Shown here piece by piece: positions 1 through 6,837 of a stretch of 12,322 nucleotides of DNA. The notes beneath the pieces are model-generated. The model was not told the DNA's origin. It worked only from the letters and a program-made list of their open reading frames with translations, and did not search any database. This DNA comes from Bifidobacterium breve (GTDB lineage Bacteria; Actinomycetota; Actinomycetes; S36-B12). Within the stretch, counting starts at the first letter, position 1. Each line of letters begins with the position of its first letter. The stretch is from contig CAMDKJ010000033.1 of NCBI GenBank assembly GCA_945900705.1, forward strand, positions 1 through 12,322, read 5' to 3'. A program made the position numbers and the translations under genes.

Positions 1-25
1 ACTTCACGGTGGTAATAGCTCATGA
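1..25 (+). CDS. pafB: Probable 3' end of PafB (partial)
   Basis: Only the last seven codons and a TGA (bases 23-25) would be inside the window, reading Leu-His-Gly-Gly-Asn-Ser-Ser in the frame starting at base 2. The TGA overlaps the ATG of pafC as ATGA, the same junction type used elsewhere in this window. In actinobacteria pafB, the WYL-domain partner of PafC, normally lies directly upstream of pafC, so the identity rests on gene order alone. Another frame also closes here (TAA at 13-15), so the reading frame is not certain, and the residues themselves are too few to recognise. Confidence 0.35.
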
Positions 26-996
26 ACGCGACAACAAATGCAATAAGCCGACTTTCACGCCTCTTGGCACTAGTGCCTTGGCTAAGTGTCAACGACGGAG
101 TCACAGTTAACGAGGCCGCAAGACACTTCGATGTATCACCCGAGCAGCTTGAGAAGGACCTTTGGCTCCTTATTGTCTGCGGCCTCCCAGGTTACGGCCC
201 CGATCAATTGGTCGATATTGACTTTTGGGACGACGGGCGCATCCATGTTCTCGATCCGCAGACTTTGCGCAAACCCCTTCGTATTTCACCAGCCGAAGCA
301 ATGTCATTGCTAGTTGCACTTCGACTGCTTGCGCAGGTACCTGGGTCCCATGATCGCGCCGCGCTCGTGTCGGCAACCCATCGTCTACAGCTCGCGGTCG
401 GTGAAGTTGACGCCCCGGTGGTTCTAGACGACAACGAAGTTGATGCAATTTTATCAAGTATCGCTAAAGCGTTGGAGGACAATCGACTACTTCATCTTCG
501 CTATGGGGGCGCAGCAGGTGACACGGTCACTGACCGAGATGTCGAACCCCTGCGGATGGAATCGACCGATGGCCGAACCTATCTCGAGGGATTTTGCCGA
601 TCAGCCGGCGCGGTTCGGACCTTTCGCATAGATCGCATAGTCGAGGCGAATGTCGGGGCAATTATCGCGTCAACAGCTGCCCCCAGCGGCGAAGTTTCGG
701 CTCCGAGCCACACTTTCTCCGCGCTGATCATCCTGCAACCGCAGGTGCGGTGGGCCCTGGATGTGCACGCCATGCGGGTGGTAAAAGAACACCCGGATGG
801 CAGTGCCACAGCCAGTATCGCCGCCCATGATGGAGCCTGGCTGGTGCGGCTGGTCATGTCGCTGCGTGGTTACGCTGAGCTGATTGAGCCGCCGGATCTG
901 CGCAATCGTGTCAAAATTGAGTCGGCCGCTGCCCTGGCAGCATATAATCTACCCACGCTGGTCGGTTCCGCCGACGGGCAAGACCAGGAGGTTTAA
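22..996 (+). CDS. pafC: PafC, WYL-domain transcriptional regulator
   Basis: A 324-residue protein with the architecture of PafC, which acts with PafB as the PafBC transcriptional activator of the mycobacterial DNA-damage response. Residues about 8-55 form a winged-helix-like region with the phrase VNEAARHFDVSPEQLEKDL. A linker around 56-130 includes the PafC-typical LPGYGPDQLVDI. The WYL domain spans about 150-210, with TYL (187-189) where the family name motif would be WYL, followed by RTFRIDRI (199-206), the usual conserved end of that block. A C-terminal extension of about 100 residues follows. The ATG at 22 overlaps the upstream stop as ATGA and has a GGTGG (8-12) at suitable distance. 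tatA follows 2 nt after the stop, as in mycobacteria. In mycobacteria pafB and pafC lie next to the Pup ligase gene pafA, so the Pup-proteasome locus probably lies just upstream. Family assignment is strong; the DNA-damage role is inferred from mycobacterial work. Confidence 0.9.
   Translation: MNATTNAISRLSRLLALVPWLSVNDGVTVNEAARHFDVSPEQLEKDLWLLIVCGLPGYGPDQLVDIDFWDDGRIHVLDPQTLRKPLRISPAEAMSLLVALRLLAQVPGSHDRAALVSATHRLQLAVGEVDAPVVLDDNEVDAILSSIAKALEDNRLLHLRYGGAAGDTVTDRDVEPLRMESTDGRTYLEGFCRSAGAVRTFRIDRIVEANVGAIIASTAAPSGEVSAPSHTFSALIILQPQVRWALDVHAMRVVKEHPDGSATASIAAHDGAWLVRLVMSLRGYAELIEPPDLRNRVKIESAAALAAYNLPTLVGSADGQDQEV
986..991 (+). promoter_or_regulatory. Strong Shine-Dalgarno of tatA
   Basis: AGGAGG sits 7 nt before the ATG of tatA and inside the last codons of pafC. 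It is the clearest ribosome binding site in the window and fixes the tatA start at 999. Most other genes here have weak sites, 4-nt overlaps with the preceding gene, or apparently no leader at all, so tatA seems to be set for independent, high-level translation. That would fit the need for excess TatA over TatC in the export complex, which is an inference. Confidence 0.8.
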
Positions 997-998
997 GC

Positions 999-1277
999 AT
1001 GCCAAATCTAGGTGGCGCAGAGTGGCTAATCCTTATTGCCATTATCGCTCTACTGTTCGGCGCCAAGCGGCTGCCGGATGCGGCCCGGGGTCTGGGTCGA
1101 TCAATGCGGATATTCAAAGCCGAAACCAAGGGCTTGGTCGGAGGCGAAGTGACCGTCTCAGCAGCAGATCAGGAAGCGCCCGCCATTTCGGCCGCACCCG
1201 CTGCAGCGCCGCCTTCGGCGGAGCCGGAGACTCAGCCTGAGCAGGTTGCTGAGACGAAAGGCCAATCCGCAAGCTAG
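999..1277 (+). CDS. tatA: Sec-independent (twin-arginine) translocase subunit TatA
   Basis: A 92-residue TatA/Hcf106-family protein that forms the pore-like oligomer of the twin-arginine pathway, which exports folded proteins across the cytoplasmic membrane. A single membrane helix covers residues about 7-21. It is followed by the hinge FGAKRLPD (20-27) and an amphipathic helix ending in SMRIFKAE, the form typical of actinobacterial TatA. The rest, from about residue 48, is a low-complexity Ala/Pro/Glu tail of the kind common in this family. Residue 8 in the membrane helix is Glu, whereas E. coli TatA has Gln and TatB has Glu there. The short amphipathic helix and the position beside tatC still favour TatA. 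No tatB is seen here; in actinobacteria it normally lies elsewhere. The gene starts 2 nt after pafC and has an AGGAGG site. Confidence 0.95.
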   Translation: MPNLGGAEWLILIAIIALLFGAKRLPDAARGLGRSMRIFKAETKGLVGGEVTVSAADQEAPAISAAPAAAPPSAEPETQPEQVAETKGQSAS

Positions 1278-1308
1278 TTTCTTAGGAAGTTAGCGGGACA
1301 CCTTTTAG

Positions 1309-2220
1309 ATGGCAGGCGATAAGCAAGTCAAATCGGGAGCGATGCCGCTCACCGATCATTTACGTGAGTTGCGCTCAAGGCTGCTAAAGGCCGGAATCGC
1401 CATCGCGCTCGGCATGGTCGTCGGGTGGATCTATTACCCCCAATTATTTGGCTGGCTAAGCGCTCCTTTTGAATCTGTCGTCGAACAAGCACGGGCCAAC
1501 GGGCAGACGGTAATTTTGGCTCTCACCGGAGTTGCTGATCCATTTGTTCTACAGATGCAAGTTGCTGCCGTGGCCGGGATCATCCTCAGTTCACCCATCT
1601 GGCTCTATCAGCTTTGGCGCTTCGTTACGCCAGGGTTACGCCGAAATGAAAAGTACTGGGCCTTAGGCTTTGTTGCGGTCGCGACACCGCTGTTTGCGGC
1701 CGGAGTAATGCTCGCCTACACCGTGCTGCCCTACGGAATGCAAATTCTATTTGGCTTCACGCCAGCAGGCGTTGAAAACATCGTGTCGGTCGATCGATAT
1801 CTTTCGTTCTTCATTAGAACCATCCTTGTCTTCGGGGTGGGGTTCCTCGCACCGCTAATGATCGTGCTCCTCAACTTCGCCGGAGTGCTAACAGGTGCGC
1901 GCCTGCTGTCTTGGTGGCGTTGGATTATTTTTATCGTCTTTATATTTGCGGCTGTGGCTACCCCAACCGGGGATCCGATCAACCTTCTCCTGCTCGCCGG
2001 GCCCATTTTAGTTCTGGTAGTCATCGCGATTCTCGTCTGTCTCGCTAATGATCGACGACGCGCAAAACGTCGCCCTAAGAGCGAAGATTTTAGCGAATTG
2101 AATGATGATGAGGCATCCACAATCGATGGACTTGATGAATTGAGCTCGGTAGATGTACTTGATCCGGTGGATGAACTTGATCCAGTAACGCCAGTGGATC
2201 CCGGCGATTCCAAGTCGTGA
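1309..2220 (+). CDS. tatC: Sec-independent (twin-arginine) translocase subunit TatC
   Basis: A 303-residue multispanning membrane protein, the receptor for twin-arginine signal peptides. The family signature HLRELRSRLL is at 17-26. Six membrane helices can be placed at about 26-46, 83-105, 117-138, 168-190, 203-218 and 223-245. The cytoplasmic loop TPGLRRNEKYW (107-117) holds Glu114, which aligns with E. coli Glu103 at the signal-peptide site. ATPTGDPINLLLLAGPI (217-233) is the conserved region before the last helix. After a basic cluster (NDRRRAKRR, 247-255) comes a strongly acidic tail (about 258-303) with repeated Leu-Asp-Pro-Val units, which makes this longer than E. coli TatC (258). The ATG at 1309 has no good Shine-Dalgarno; an in-frame ATG at 1342 is possible but has its GGGAG too close. 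Its TGA overlaps the next start as GTGA. Confidence 0.95.
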   Translation: MAGDKQVKSGAMPLTDHLRELRSRLLKAGIAIALGMVVGWIYYPQLFGWLSAPFESVVEQARANGQTVILALTGVADPFVLQMQVAAVAGIILSSPIWLYQLWRFVTPGLRRNEKYWALGFVAVATPLFAAGVMLAYTVLPYGMQILFGFTPAGVENIVSVDRYLSFFIRTILVFGVGFLAPLMIVLLNFAGVLTGARLLSWWRWIIFIVFIFAAVATPTGDPINLLLLAGPILVLVVIAILVCLANDRRRAKRRPKSEDFSELNDDEASTIDGLDELSSVDVLDPVDELDPVTPVDPGDSKS

Positions 2221-3113
2221 CACTGCGTGCCAGCCTCATTGTCAATGCCAAAGCCGGTAAGGGCGCTGGGCTGGCAGCGGCAGGCGCTGCTGCACAAGTA
2301 TTAGTGGCCGCAGGTATTGACGCCACGATTGTGGTGCCTAATTCGCAGGCCGACGCAGAGATTGCGAGCCGCGAGGCAGTACTTGCAGGTGTCGACATGG
2401 TGATTGCCTGCGGTGGCGACGGCACCATTAACACCGTATTGCAAGCGATTGCCCAATCATCGATAATTTTGGGAATCATCCCTACCGGTACCGGCGACGA
2501 TAATTCACGCACTCTAGGAGTGCCGCTGGGAGATCCAAGGGCTGCGGCAAGTTTGATTGTCGAACGGGCAGCCACCCCGAAAACCATTGATCTGGCACAG
2601 GTGACTTTGCCCGACGGGCAAAAGCGCTGGTACCTAGGTGTTTTATCTACGGGATTTGATTCCTCTGTCAACGAGCGCGCCAACCAGATGCGCTGGCCGC
2701 GCGGGCAATCGCGGTATCTCCTTGGAATTTTGGGGGAGCTACGTACTTTTTCGCCGGTGCCGTACCGCGTGGTAATTGATGGCAGTACCTACGAGGACAC
2801 CGCGATGTTGGTTTCGATCGGTAACGGCATCAGTTACGGCGGTGGGATGCGGGTATGCCCAAATGCGTTAATTGACGATGGCGAGCTGGACATCACCTGG
2901 CTACATGAGTTGTCCAAAGCCACTTTCTTGAGGGTTTTCCCATCCGTTTACAAAGGCACTCATGTGAATCATCCGAAGGTTGAAATGCTTCGTGGGAAAT
3001 TGATAACCGTCGAAGCCACTGGGCAAGTAGCCTACGCTGATGGCGAACGCCTTGGGCCTTTACCGGTAGAGGTGAAGGTGGTGCCCGGGGCCCTGCGCGT
3101 CCTCGCGCGGTAA
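2217..3113 (+). CDS. Diacylglycerol kinase / YegS-type lipid kinase
   Basis: A 298-residue member of the DAGK-catalytic (DgkB/YegS/BmrU) family, which phosphorylates diacylglycerol or a related lipid with ATP at the inner face of the membrane and so returns it to phospholipid synthesis. The N-terminal NAKAGKG (10-16), the nucleotide-binding GGDGT (66-70) and PTGTGDDNSR (89-98, the form seen in actinobacteria) are all present. The C-terminal lobe has GNGISYGGG (202-210), PNALIDDGELD (215-225) and ADGE (274-277), all expected in active enzymes. No truncation is seen. The GTG start overlaps the tatC stop as GTGA, which implies translational coupling to tatC. The exact lipid substrate cannot be read from the sequence; sphingosine or ceramide kinase activity is less likely in a bacterium. 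Confidence 0.9.
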   Translation: MTLRASLIVNAKAGKGAGLAAAGAAAQVLVAAGIDATIVVPNSQADAEIASREAVLAGVDMVIACGGDGTINTVLQAIAQSSIILGIIPTGTGDDNSRTLGVPLGDPRAAASLIVERAATPKTIDLAQVTLPDGQKRWYLGVLSTGFDSSVNERANQMRWPRGQSRYLLGILGELRTFSPVPYRVVIDGSTYEDTAMLVSIGNGISYGGGMRVCPNALIDDGELDITWLHELSKATFLRVFPSVYKGTHVNHPKVEMLRGKLITVEATGQVAYADGERLGPLPVEVKVVPGALRVLAR

Positions 3114-3127
3114 GTGCGTTTATTGCG

Positions 3128-3133
3128 TAGCCT
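3128..3133 (+). promoter_or_regulatory. Possible leaderless -10 element of helY
   Basis: TAGCCT matches the actinobacterial -10 pattern TANNNT and ends 6 nt before the helY ATG, the spacing at which transcription would start at or next to the A of the ATG. No Shine-Dalgarno is present in the 26-nt gap after the lipid kinase gene, in agreement with a leaderless mRNA. No convincing -35 was found. helY could also be read through from the upstream operon. Confidence 0.4.
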
Positions 3134-3139
3134 TGCGAC

Positions 3140-5893
3140 ATGTCCTCTCCTGCGGAGCGCTACGCCGCAGCATTGGGCAGATCGCGAGCCAGCTCAAGTG
3201 CTCTAGGCCAGTTCAACAAGTTGTATGAATTTGACCTCGACACTTTTCAGGTTCAGGCCTGTGAAAGTCTCGAAGCCGGCCGCGGGGTTCTAGTTGCCGC
3301 GCCGACCGGTTCAGGTAAAACCGTCGTCGGCGAGTTCGCGATCCATTTGGCACTCGAGAGCGGCCGGAAGTGTTTCTATACGACACCAATTCAGGCCCTG
3401 TCGAATCAGAAGTACCACGATCTAGTTGAGCGGTACGGCGCCGAGCGCATTGGGTTACTCACCGGCGATAACACGATCAACGGTGAAGCGCCCATCGTCG
3501 TCATGACAACTGAAGTTCTTCGAAATATGCTCTACGCGGGCTCTTCGACTTTGACGGGTTTGGCATATGTGGTCATGGATGAAGTTCATTATCTTGCTGA
3601 TCGATTCAGAGGAGCAGTCTGGGAAGAAGTCATTATCCATCTTCCCGAATCAGTGACCGTGGTTGCGCTATCGGCAACAGTGAGTAACGCAGAGGAGTTT
3701 GGGGCCTGGCTGGGGGCGGTGCGCGGTGATACCGACATCATTGTTGAAGAGCACCGTCCGGTGCCCCTGTGGCAGCATGTGATGGCGGGCCCCCGTATGT
3801 ATGACCTATTCGTCGATGACCAACAGTCGCTAGTGAATCCCGACCTTGAGCAGATCGCCCGTGATGAAGTTCGAAATGAGCGCATGGGTGGTGGCCGTCA
3901 ACATAATGGCCGACAACCTGGTGGCCGTCAAAATAATGGCCGTAGACCCCGCAGCGCGCACACGCCATGGCGTAGTGATGCCATTGACCGACTCGCGCGA
4001 GATGGCTTGCTGCCGGCGATTTACTTCCTATTCAGCCGAGCCGGTTGCGACGATGCCGTCAAGCAGTGCATGAATGCCGGACTCAAACTCACTAGCCAAC
4101 CGGAGCGGGTGACAATCCGGGCAGCAGCGCTGGAAGCCACGCAGAATCTGCCGCCGGGTGATCTCGCGGCGCTGGGGTACGAGGAATGGCTCGCCGGGCT
4201 TGAGCGCGGCATTTCAGCACACCACGCCGGGTTACTGCCACTTTTTAAGGAGGTAGTTGAGAACCTATTTCAGCAAGGATTACTCAAAGTGGTTTTCGCC
4301 ACCGAGACCTTGGCTCTTGGCATTAACATGCCGGCGAGGTCGGTGGTGCTGGAAAAACTTGTTAAATGGAATGGCGAGATGCACGTCAATTTGACCCCGG
4401 GGGAGTACACCCAATTAACCGGTCGCGCCGGGCGGCGCGGCATTGATGTTGAAGGTCATGGGGTAGTGCTTTGGCACCCGGGCCTGGACCCACGAGCTCT
4501 TGCTGGTTTGGCATCAACACGAACCTATCCACTCAAGTCCTCGTTCCAGCCCTCCTACAACATGGCGGTAAACCTAGTCTCGAGAATCGGGCATCACGCG
4601 GCCCGTGAAATCCTGGAAACCTCTTTCGCCCAATTTCAGGCGGACCGATCAGTAGTGGGATTGGCGACATCACTGCGTAAGCATGAGGATGCATTGGATG
4701 GGTATCGCGAAGCAATGCAGTGCCACCTGGGTGATTTCGAGGAGTACGCGCAAATTCGCGAGGACGCAAATAGGCGCGAGAAAGATCTAACCCGTGACGC
4801 AGCTGGGCGCAGGCGAGATGCGGCGTTTACTTCGCTGCGCGTTCTTCGAGCTGGGGATGTATTCATCATCCCCGGTGGGCGTCGTTCTGGCCCTGTTGTT
4901 GTCCTTGACCCCGGCAGTTCCAATCCCCGGGATGAACCGCGCCCAATGGTGCTAACCGCGGATCGACAAGTGCGCCGGATTTCAACGGTCGAGATCACCG
5001 CACCGGTTGAGGCGATCGCAAAACTTCGCATCCCAAAAGGTTTCAACGCCCGAAATGCGCAGTCTCGCCGAGATCTCGCATCGGCCCTTCGGGAATTAAC
5101 CACCGACATGTCACATGAACGAACTCGAGGTAGATCAAATGGCGATGACGCCGAAGTCGTCGAAATGCGCGCGCGGATTCGACACCACCCTTGCCACGGA
5201 TGTTCTGATCGTGAGCAGCATGCACGCTGGGCCGAGCGGTATATGCGAGCCAAGCGCGAGATTCGCGATCTTGAGCAACGAGTTGAAGGGCGCACCAGCT
5301 CTATTGGCCGGCGTTTTGACCAGGTTTGTGAAGTTCTAACCGAATTGGGCTATCTGACCAATGCGGGCGATGCCGCGAAAATTACACCGCCGGGCAAGAT
5401 GCTGATGGGTCTTTACACCGAATCAGATTTACTCGCGGGCCAGTGCCTCCGTGAAGGTACGTGGCGTGGGTTGAGCGCACCAGAACTTGCCGGCGCGGTC
5501 TCAGCAATTGTGTACGAGTCAAGGAGATCTGAGGATGATGAATCACCAAGGCTGCCCGGTGGCGCGGTACGTGAAGCCTTGAAAGAGATGGCCGGTATCT
5601 GGGGCATGGTCCACGACGCCGAAGCCCGTCATGGCCTGAGTATCACGCGGCCACTTGATGCTGGATTTGTCTGGGCGATGCACAAATGGGCAACAGGGGC
5701 CACCTTGCAGTCGGTTCTGGACTCCACTGATCTCACCGCCGGCGATTTTGTGCGATGGACCCGACAGGTAATTGATGTGCTGGGCCAAGTAACCGTGGCC
5801 CTTGAATCCGATGATCCGATGCGCTCGACCGCGCATCAGGCAGTCGACGCGATTAATCGCGGGGTAATCGCCTACACCTCACAATTGGAGTGA
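3140..5893 (+). CDS. helY: HelY, Ski2/Mtr4-like DEAD/DEAH-box helicase
   Basis: A 917-residue superfamily 2 helicase of the Ski2/Mtr4 type, about the length of mycobacterial HelY (about 900). Motif I is APTGSGKT (54-61), motif II is DEVH (147-150), motif III is SAT (178-180). FATETLALGINMPAR (386-400) and QLTGRAGRRGID (425-436) belong to the second RecA domain. A loop between the RecA domains (about 245-280) holds a Gly/Arg/Asn/Gln-rich tandem repeat. The central part has a Lys/Arg/Glu-rich stretch (about 515-570) and a HPCHGC motif seen in HelY proteins. The C-terminal about 170 residues match the DSHCT domain of exosome-associated helicases. The family unwinds structured RNA; the bacterial role is not well defined, with RNA processing the likeliest. 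The ATG at 3140 has no Shine-Dalgarno but a well placed -10 hexamer. The end overlaps the opposite-strand exonuclease gene by 15 nt. Confidence 0.93.
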   Translation: MSSPAERYAAALGRSRASSSALGQFNKLYEFDLDTFQVQACESLEAGRGVLVAAPTGSGKTVVGEFAIHLALESGRKCFYTTPIQALSNQKYHDLVERYGAERIGLLTGDNTINGEAPIVVMTTEVLRNMLYAGSSTLTGLAYVVMDEVHYLADRFRGAVWEEVIIHLPESVTVVALSATVSNAEEFGAWLGAVRGDTDIIVEEHRPVPLWQHVMAGPRMYDLFVDDQQSLVNPDLEQIARDEVRNERMGGGRQHNGRQPGGRQNNGRRPRSAHTPWRSDAIDRLARDGLLPAIYFLFSRAGCDDAVKQCMNAGLKLTSQPERVTIRAAALEATQNLPPGDLAALGYEEWLAGLERGISAHHAGLLPLFKEVVENLFQQGLLKVVFATETLALGINMPARSVVLEKLVKWNGEMHVNLTPGEYTQLTGRAGRRGIDVEGHGVVLWHPGLDPRALAGLASTRTYPLKSSFQPSYNMAVNLVSRIGHHAAREILETSFAQFQADRSVVGLATSLRKHEDALDGYREAMQCHLGDFEEYAQIREDANRREKDLTRDAAGRRRDAAFTSLRVLRAGDVFIIPGGRRSGPVVVLDPGSSNPRDEPRPMVLTADRQVRRISTVEITAPVEAIAKLRIPKGFNARNAQSRRDLASALRELTTDMSHERTRGRSNGDDAEVVEMRARIRHHPCHGCSDREQHARWAERYMRAKREIRDLEQRVEGRTSSIGRRFDQVCEVLTELGYLTNAGDAAKITPPGKMLMGLYTESDLLAGQCLREGTWRGLSAPELAGAVSAIVYESRRSEDDESPRLPGGAVREALKEMAGIWGMVHDAEARHGLSITRPLDAGFVWAMHKWATGATLQSVLDSTDLTAGDFVRWTRQVIDVLGQVTVALESDDPMRSTAHQAVDAINRGVIAYTSQLE
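3890..3949 (+). repeat. Two 30-nt tandem repeats inside helY
   Basis: Two direct 30-nt units (3890-3919 and 3920-3949) agree at 25 of 30 positions, and their first 23 bases differ at only one. They are in frame and encode GGRQHNGRQP followed by GGRQNNGRRP (residues 251-270 of HelY). The high DNA identity, including third codon positions, suggests a fairly recent in-frame duplication within a variable linker between the two RecA domains. Confidence 0.9.
5849..5860. repeat. 12-bp perfect palindrome near the helY 3' end
   Basis: GCGATTAATCGC is its own reverse complement. It lies within the helY reading frame, about 30 nt before the stop. As a loop-less palindrome it could be a dimeric-protein site or chance; no second copy was noticed in the window. 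Confidence 0.4.
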
Positions 5894-6796
5894 GCCAATT
5901 CGCAGGTAGCGTTCGACGCCCCACGTTCGTGCCAGCTCTTGGAGTGGGACTTGGTCCTTTGGGGTACTCGGGATTTTTAAATCACCTTCGAACTGCAGAT
6001 CACGAACCACGGTTGCGACTTTTCGAGTCGCATGAATCTGTTCTAGATTATCGCGGATCAGCCCTGCGAATCTAGGGGTTAATGGCTTCACGATTTCGTC
6101 GCGATCCACGGCGAGCAGCAATTCATCAATTGAGCCATATTTTTGGATAAGCGCCGCGGCCGTCTTGGCTCCAATTCCGGGTACACCGGGTAAACCATCG
6201 GATGGATCACCACGCAATGTGGCAAAATCAACGTATTGCGTTGGATGCACTCCGAAACGTTCTTCGACGGCGGCTGGGGTGAGTAATGGCCACAACTCCA
6301 TACCGCCATTTACCGTCATCAAGAGGCGGACGTTCTCATCGACTAGCTGTACCAAATCACGATCGCCAGACACCACAATTACCGGTGCTGCCGCACTCGT
6401 TGCAAGTGAGGCGATGACGTCATCGGCTTCATGATCCTTTGCCCCTGGGCGGGCGACCCCCAAGGCATCTAATAGTTCGGCTATCGCGGTTATCTGCGGA
6501 CTTAGGGTGTCTGGTATTTCGGCCGCGCCCGATATTTGGCCCGCTTCGTCAGCCGCCAACCGGTGGGTCTTGTAGGAGGGCAACAGGTCAACCCGCCACT
6601 GCGGCCGCCAGGAGACATCCCAGCAGGCCGCGAGTCCACTGGGTTCATATTTCTCAACCAAACGGTTCACCGTGCTGAAAAACCCTCTGATCGCATTGTG
6701 GGGGGAGCCATTTGGCGCGGTCATGGTGTCTGGCAGCGAGTAGTAGGCCCGGTAATAGAGCATTGCGGAATCAAGGAGGAGCACGGGAGCCGGCAT
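5879..6796 (-). CDS. Stand-alone 5'-3' exonuclease (flap-endonuclease family)
   Basis: A 305-residue protein like the 5' nuclease domain of DNA polymerase I, but free-standing, as with M. tuberculosis Rv2090. It should cleave 5' flaps or RNA primers using two metal ions. Seen: LLLDSAMLYYRAYYS (6-20) with the first metal-binding Asp9; YKTHR (75-79) in the place of the usual YKxxR; EADD (123-126) and SGDRD (143-147), which hold the acidic metal ligands; and LRGDPSDGLPGVPGIG (194-209), the last acidic pair and the helix-three-turn-helix DNA-binding motif. All expected acidic residues are present, so it should be active. The ATG complement is at 6794-6796 with no Shine-Dalgarno. It is the only reverse-strand gene, convergent with helY and divergent from the peptidase, with 41 nt between starts. 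Confidence 0.92.
   Translation of the reverse strand: MPAPVLLLDSAMLYYRAYYSLPDTMTAPNGSPHNAIRGFFSTVNRLVEKYEPSGLAACWDVSWRPQWRVDLLPSYKTHRLAADEAGQISGAAEIPDTLSPQITAIAELLDALGVARPGAKDHEADDVIASLATSAAAPVIVVSGDRDLVQLVDENVRLLMTVNGGMELWPLLTPAAVEERFGVHPTQYVDFATLRGDPSDGLPGVPGIGAKTAAALIQKYGSIDELLLAVDRDEIVKPLTPRFAGLIRDNLEQIHATRKVATVVRDLQFEGDLKIPSTPKDQVPLQELARTWGVERYLRIGSLQL
5883..5900. repeat. Short inverted repeat over the helY stop codon
   Basis: AATTGG (5883-5888) and CCAATT (5895-5900) are perfect arms around a 6-nt loop that contains the helY TGA. The hairpin lies where the two convergent genes overlap, so it could slow polymerase from both sides. The stem is short and no T-run follows on either strand, so this is not a standard intrinsic terminator. 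Confidence 0.3.
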
Positions 6797-6825
6797 GGAG
6801 CCATGGTGCCAGATGGTCGATGTTC

Positions 6826-6831
6826 TACGGT
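6826..6831 (+). promoter_or_regulatory. Possible leaderless -10 element of the M24 peptidase gene
   Basis: TACGGT fits TANNNT and ends 6 nt before the ATG at 6838, identical in spacing to the element before helY. It supports 6838 over the in-frame ATG at 6820, which would place the start upstream of this hexamer. Alternatively the GGTGGGG at 6829-6835 acts as a close Shine-Dalgarno; the two readings use overlapping bases. No -35 is evident. This is the only place where the right-hand operon could have a promoter outside a gene. Confidence 0.35.
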
Positions 6832-6837
6832 GGGGTC

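Noticed and set aside
884..1240. 118-residue + strand frame across pafC and tatA
   Set aside because: Out of frame with both clear genes, Arg/Ser-rich, no motif; tatA has the strong ribosome binding site.
1278..1308. Possible regulatory element or terminator between tatA and tatC
   Set aside because: The 31-nt gap has no inverted repeat or T-run; only a poorly spaced AGGAAG is seen.
1731..2297. 188-residue reverse-strand reading frame over tatC
   Set aside because: Its Ser/Thr-rich part is only the antisense of the acidic TatC tail repeats, with no start signal.
2090..2683. 197-residue reverse-strand reading frame over the tatC/lipid kinase junction
   Set aside because: Covers two well supported genes and has no domain signature; low-complexity Ala/Ser translation is typical of antisense shadows.
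3890..3949. CRISPR-like or mobile repeat
   Set aside because: Only two units, directly adjacent without spacers, in frame within a helicase gene.
4636..5295. 219-residue reverse-strand reading frame within helY
   Set aside because: Ser/Arg-rich translation with no recognisable motif, entirely inside a well supported helicase gene; a shadow of the codon usage.
6712..6837. Upstream extension of the M24 peptidase to ATG 6712
   Set aside because: The extra 42 residues lie antisense over the exonuclease start, have unlikely composition, and precede the point where the conserved creatinase-like domain begins.
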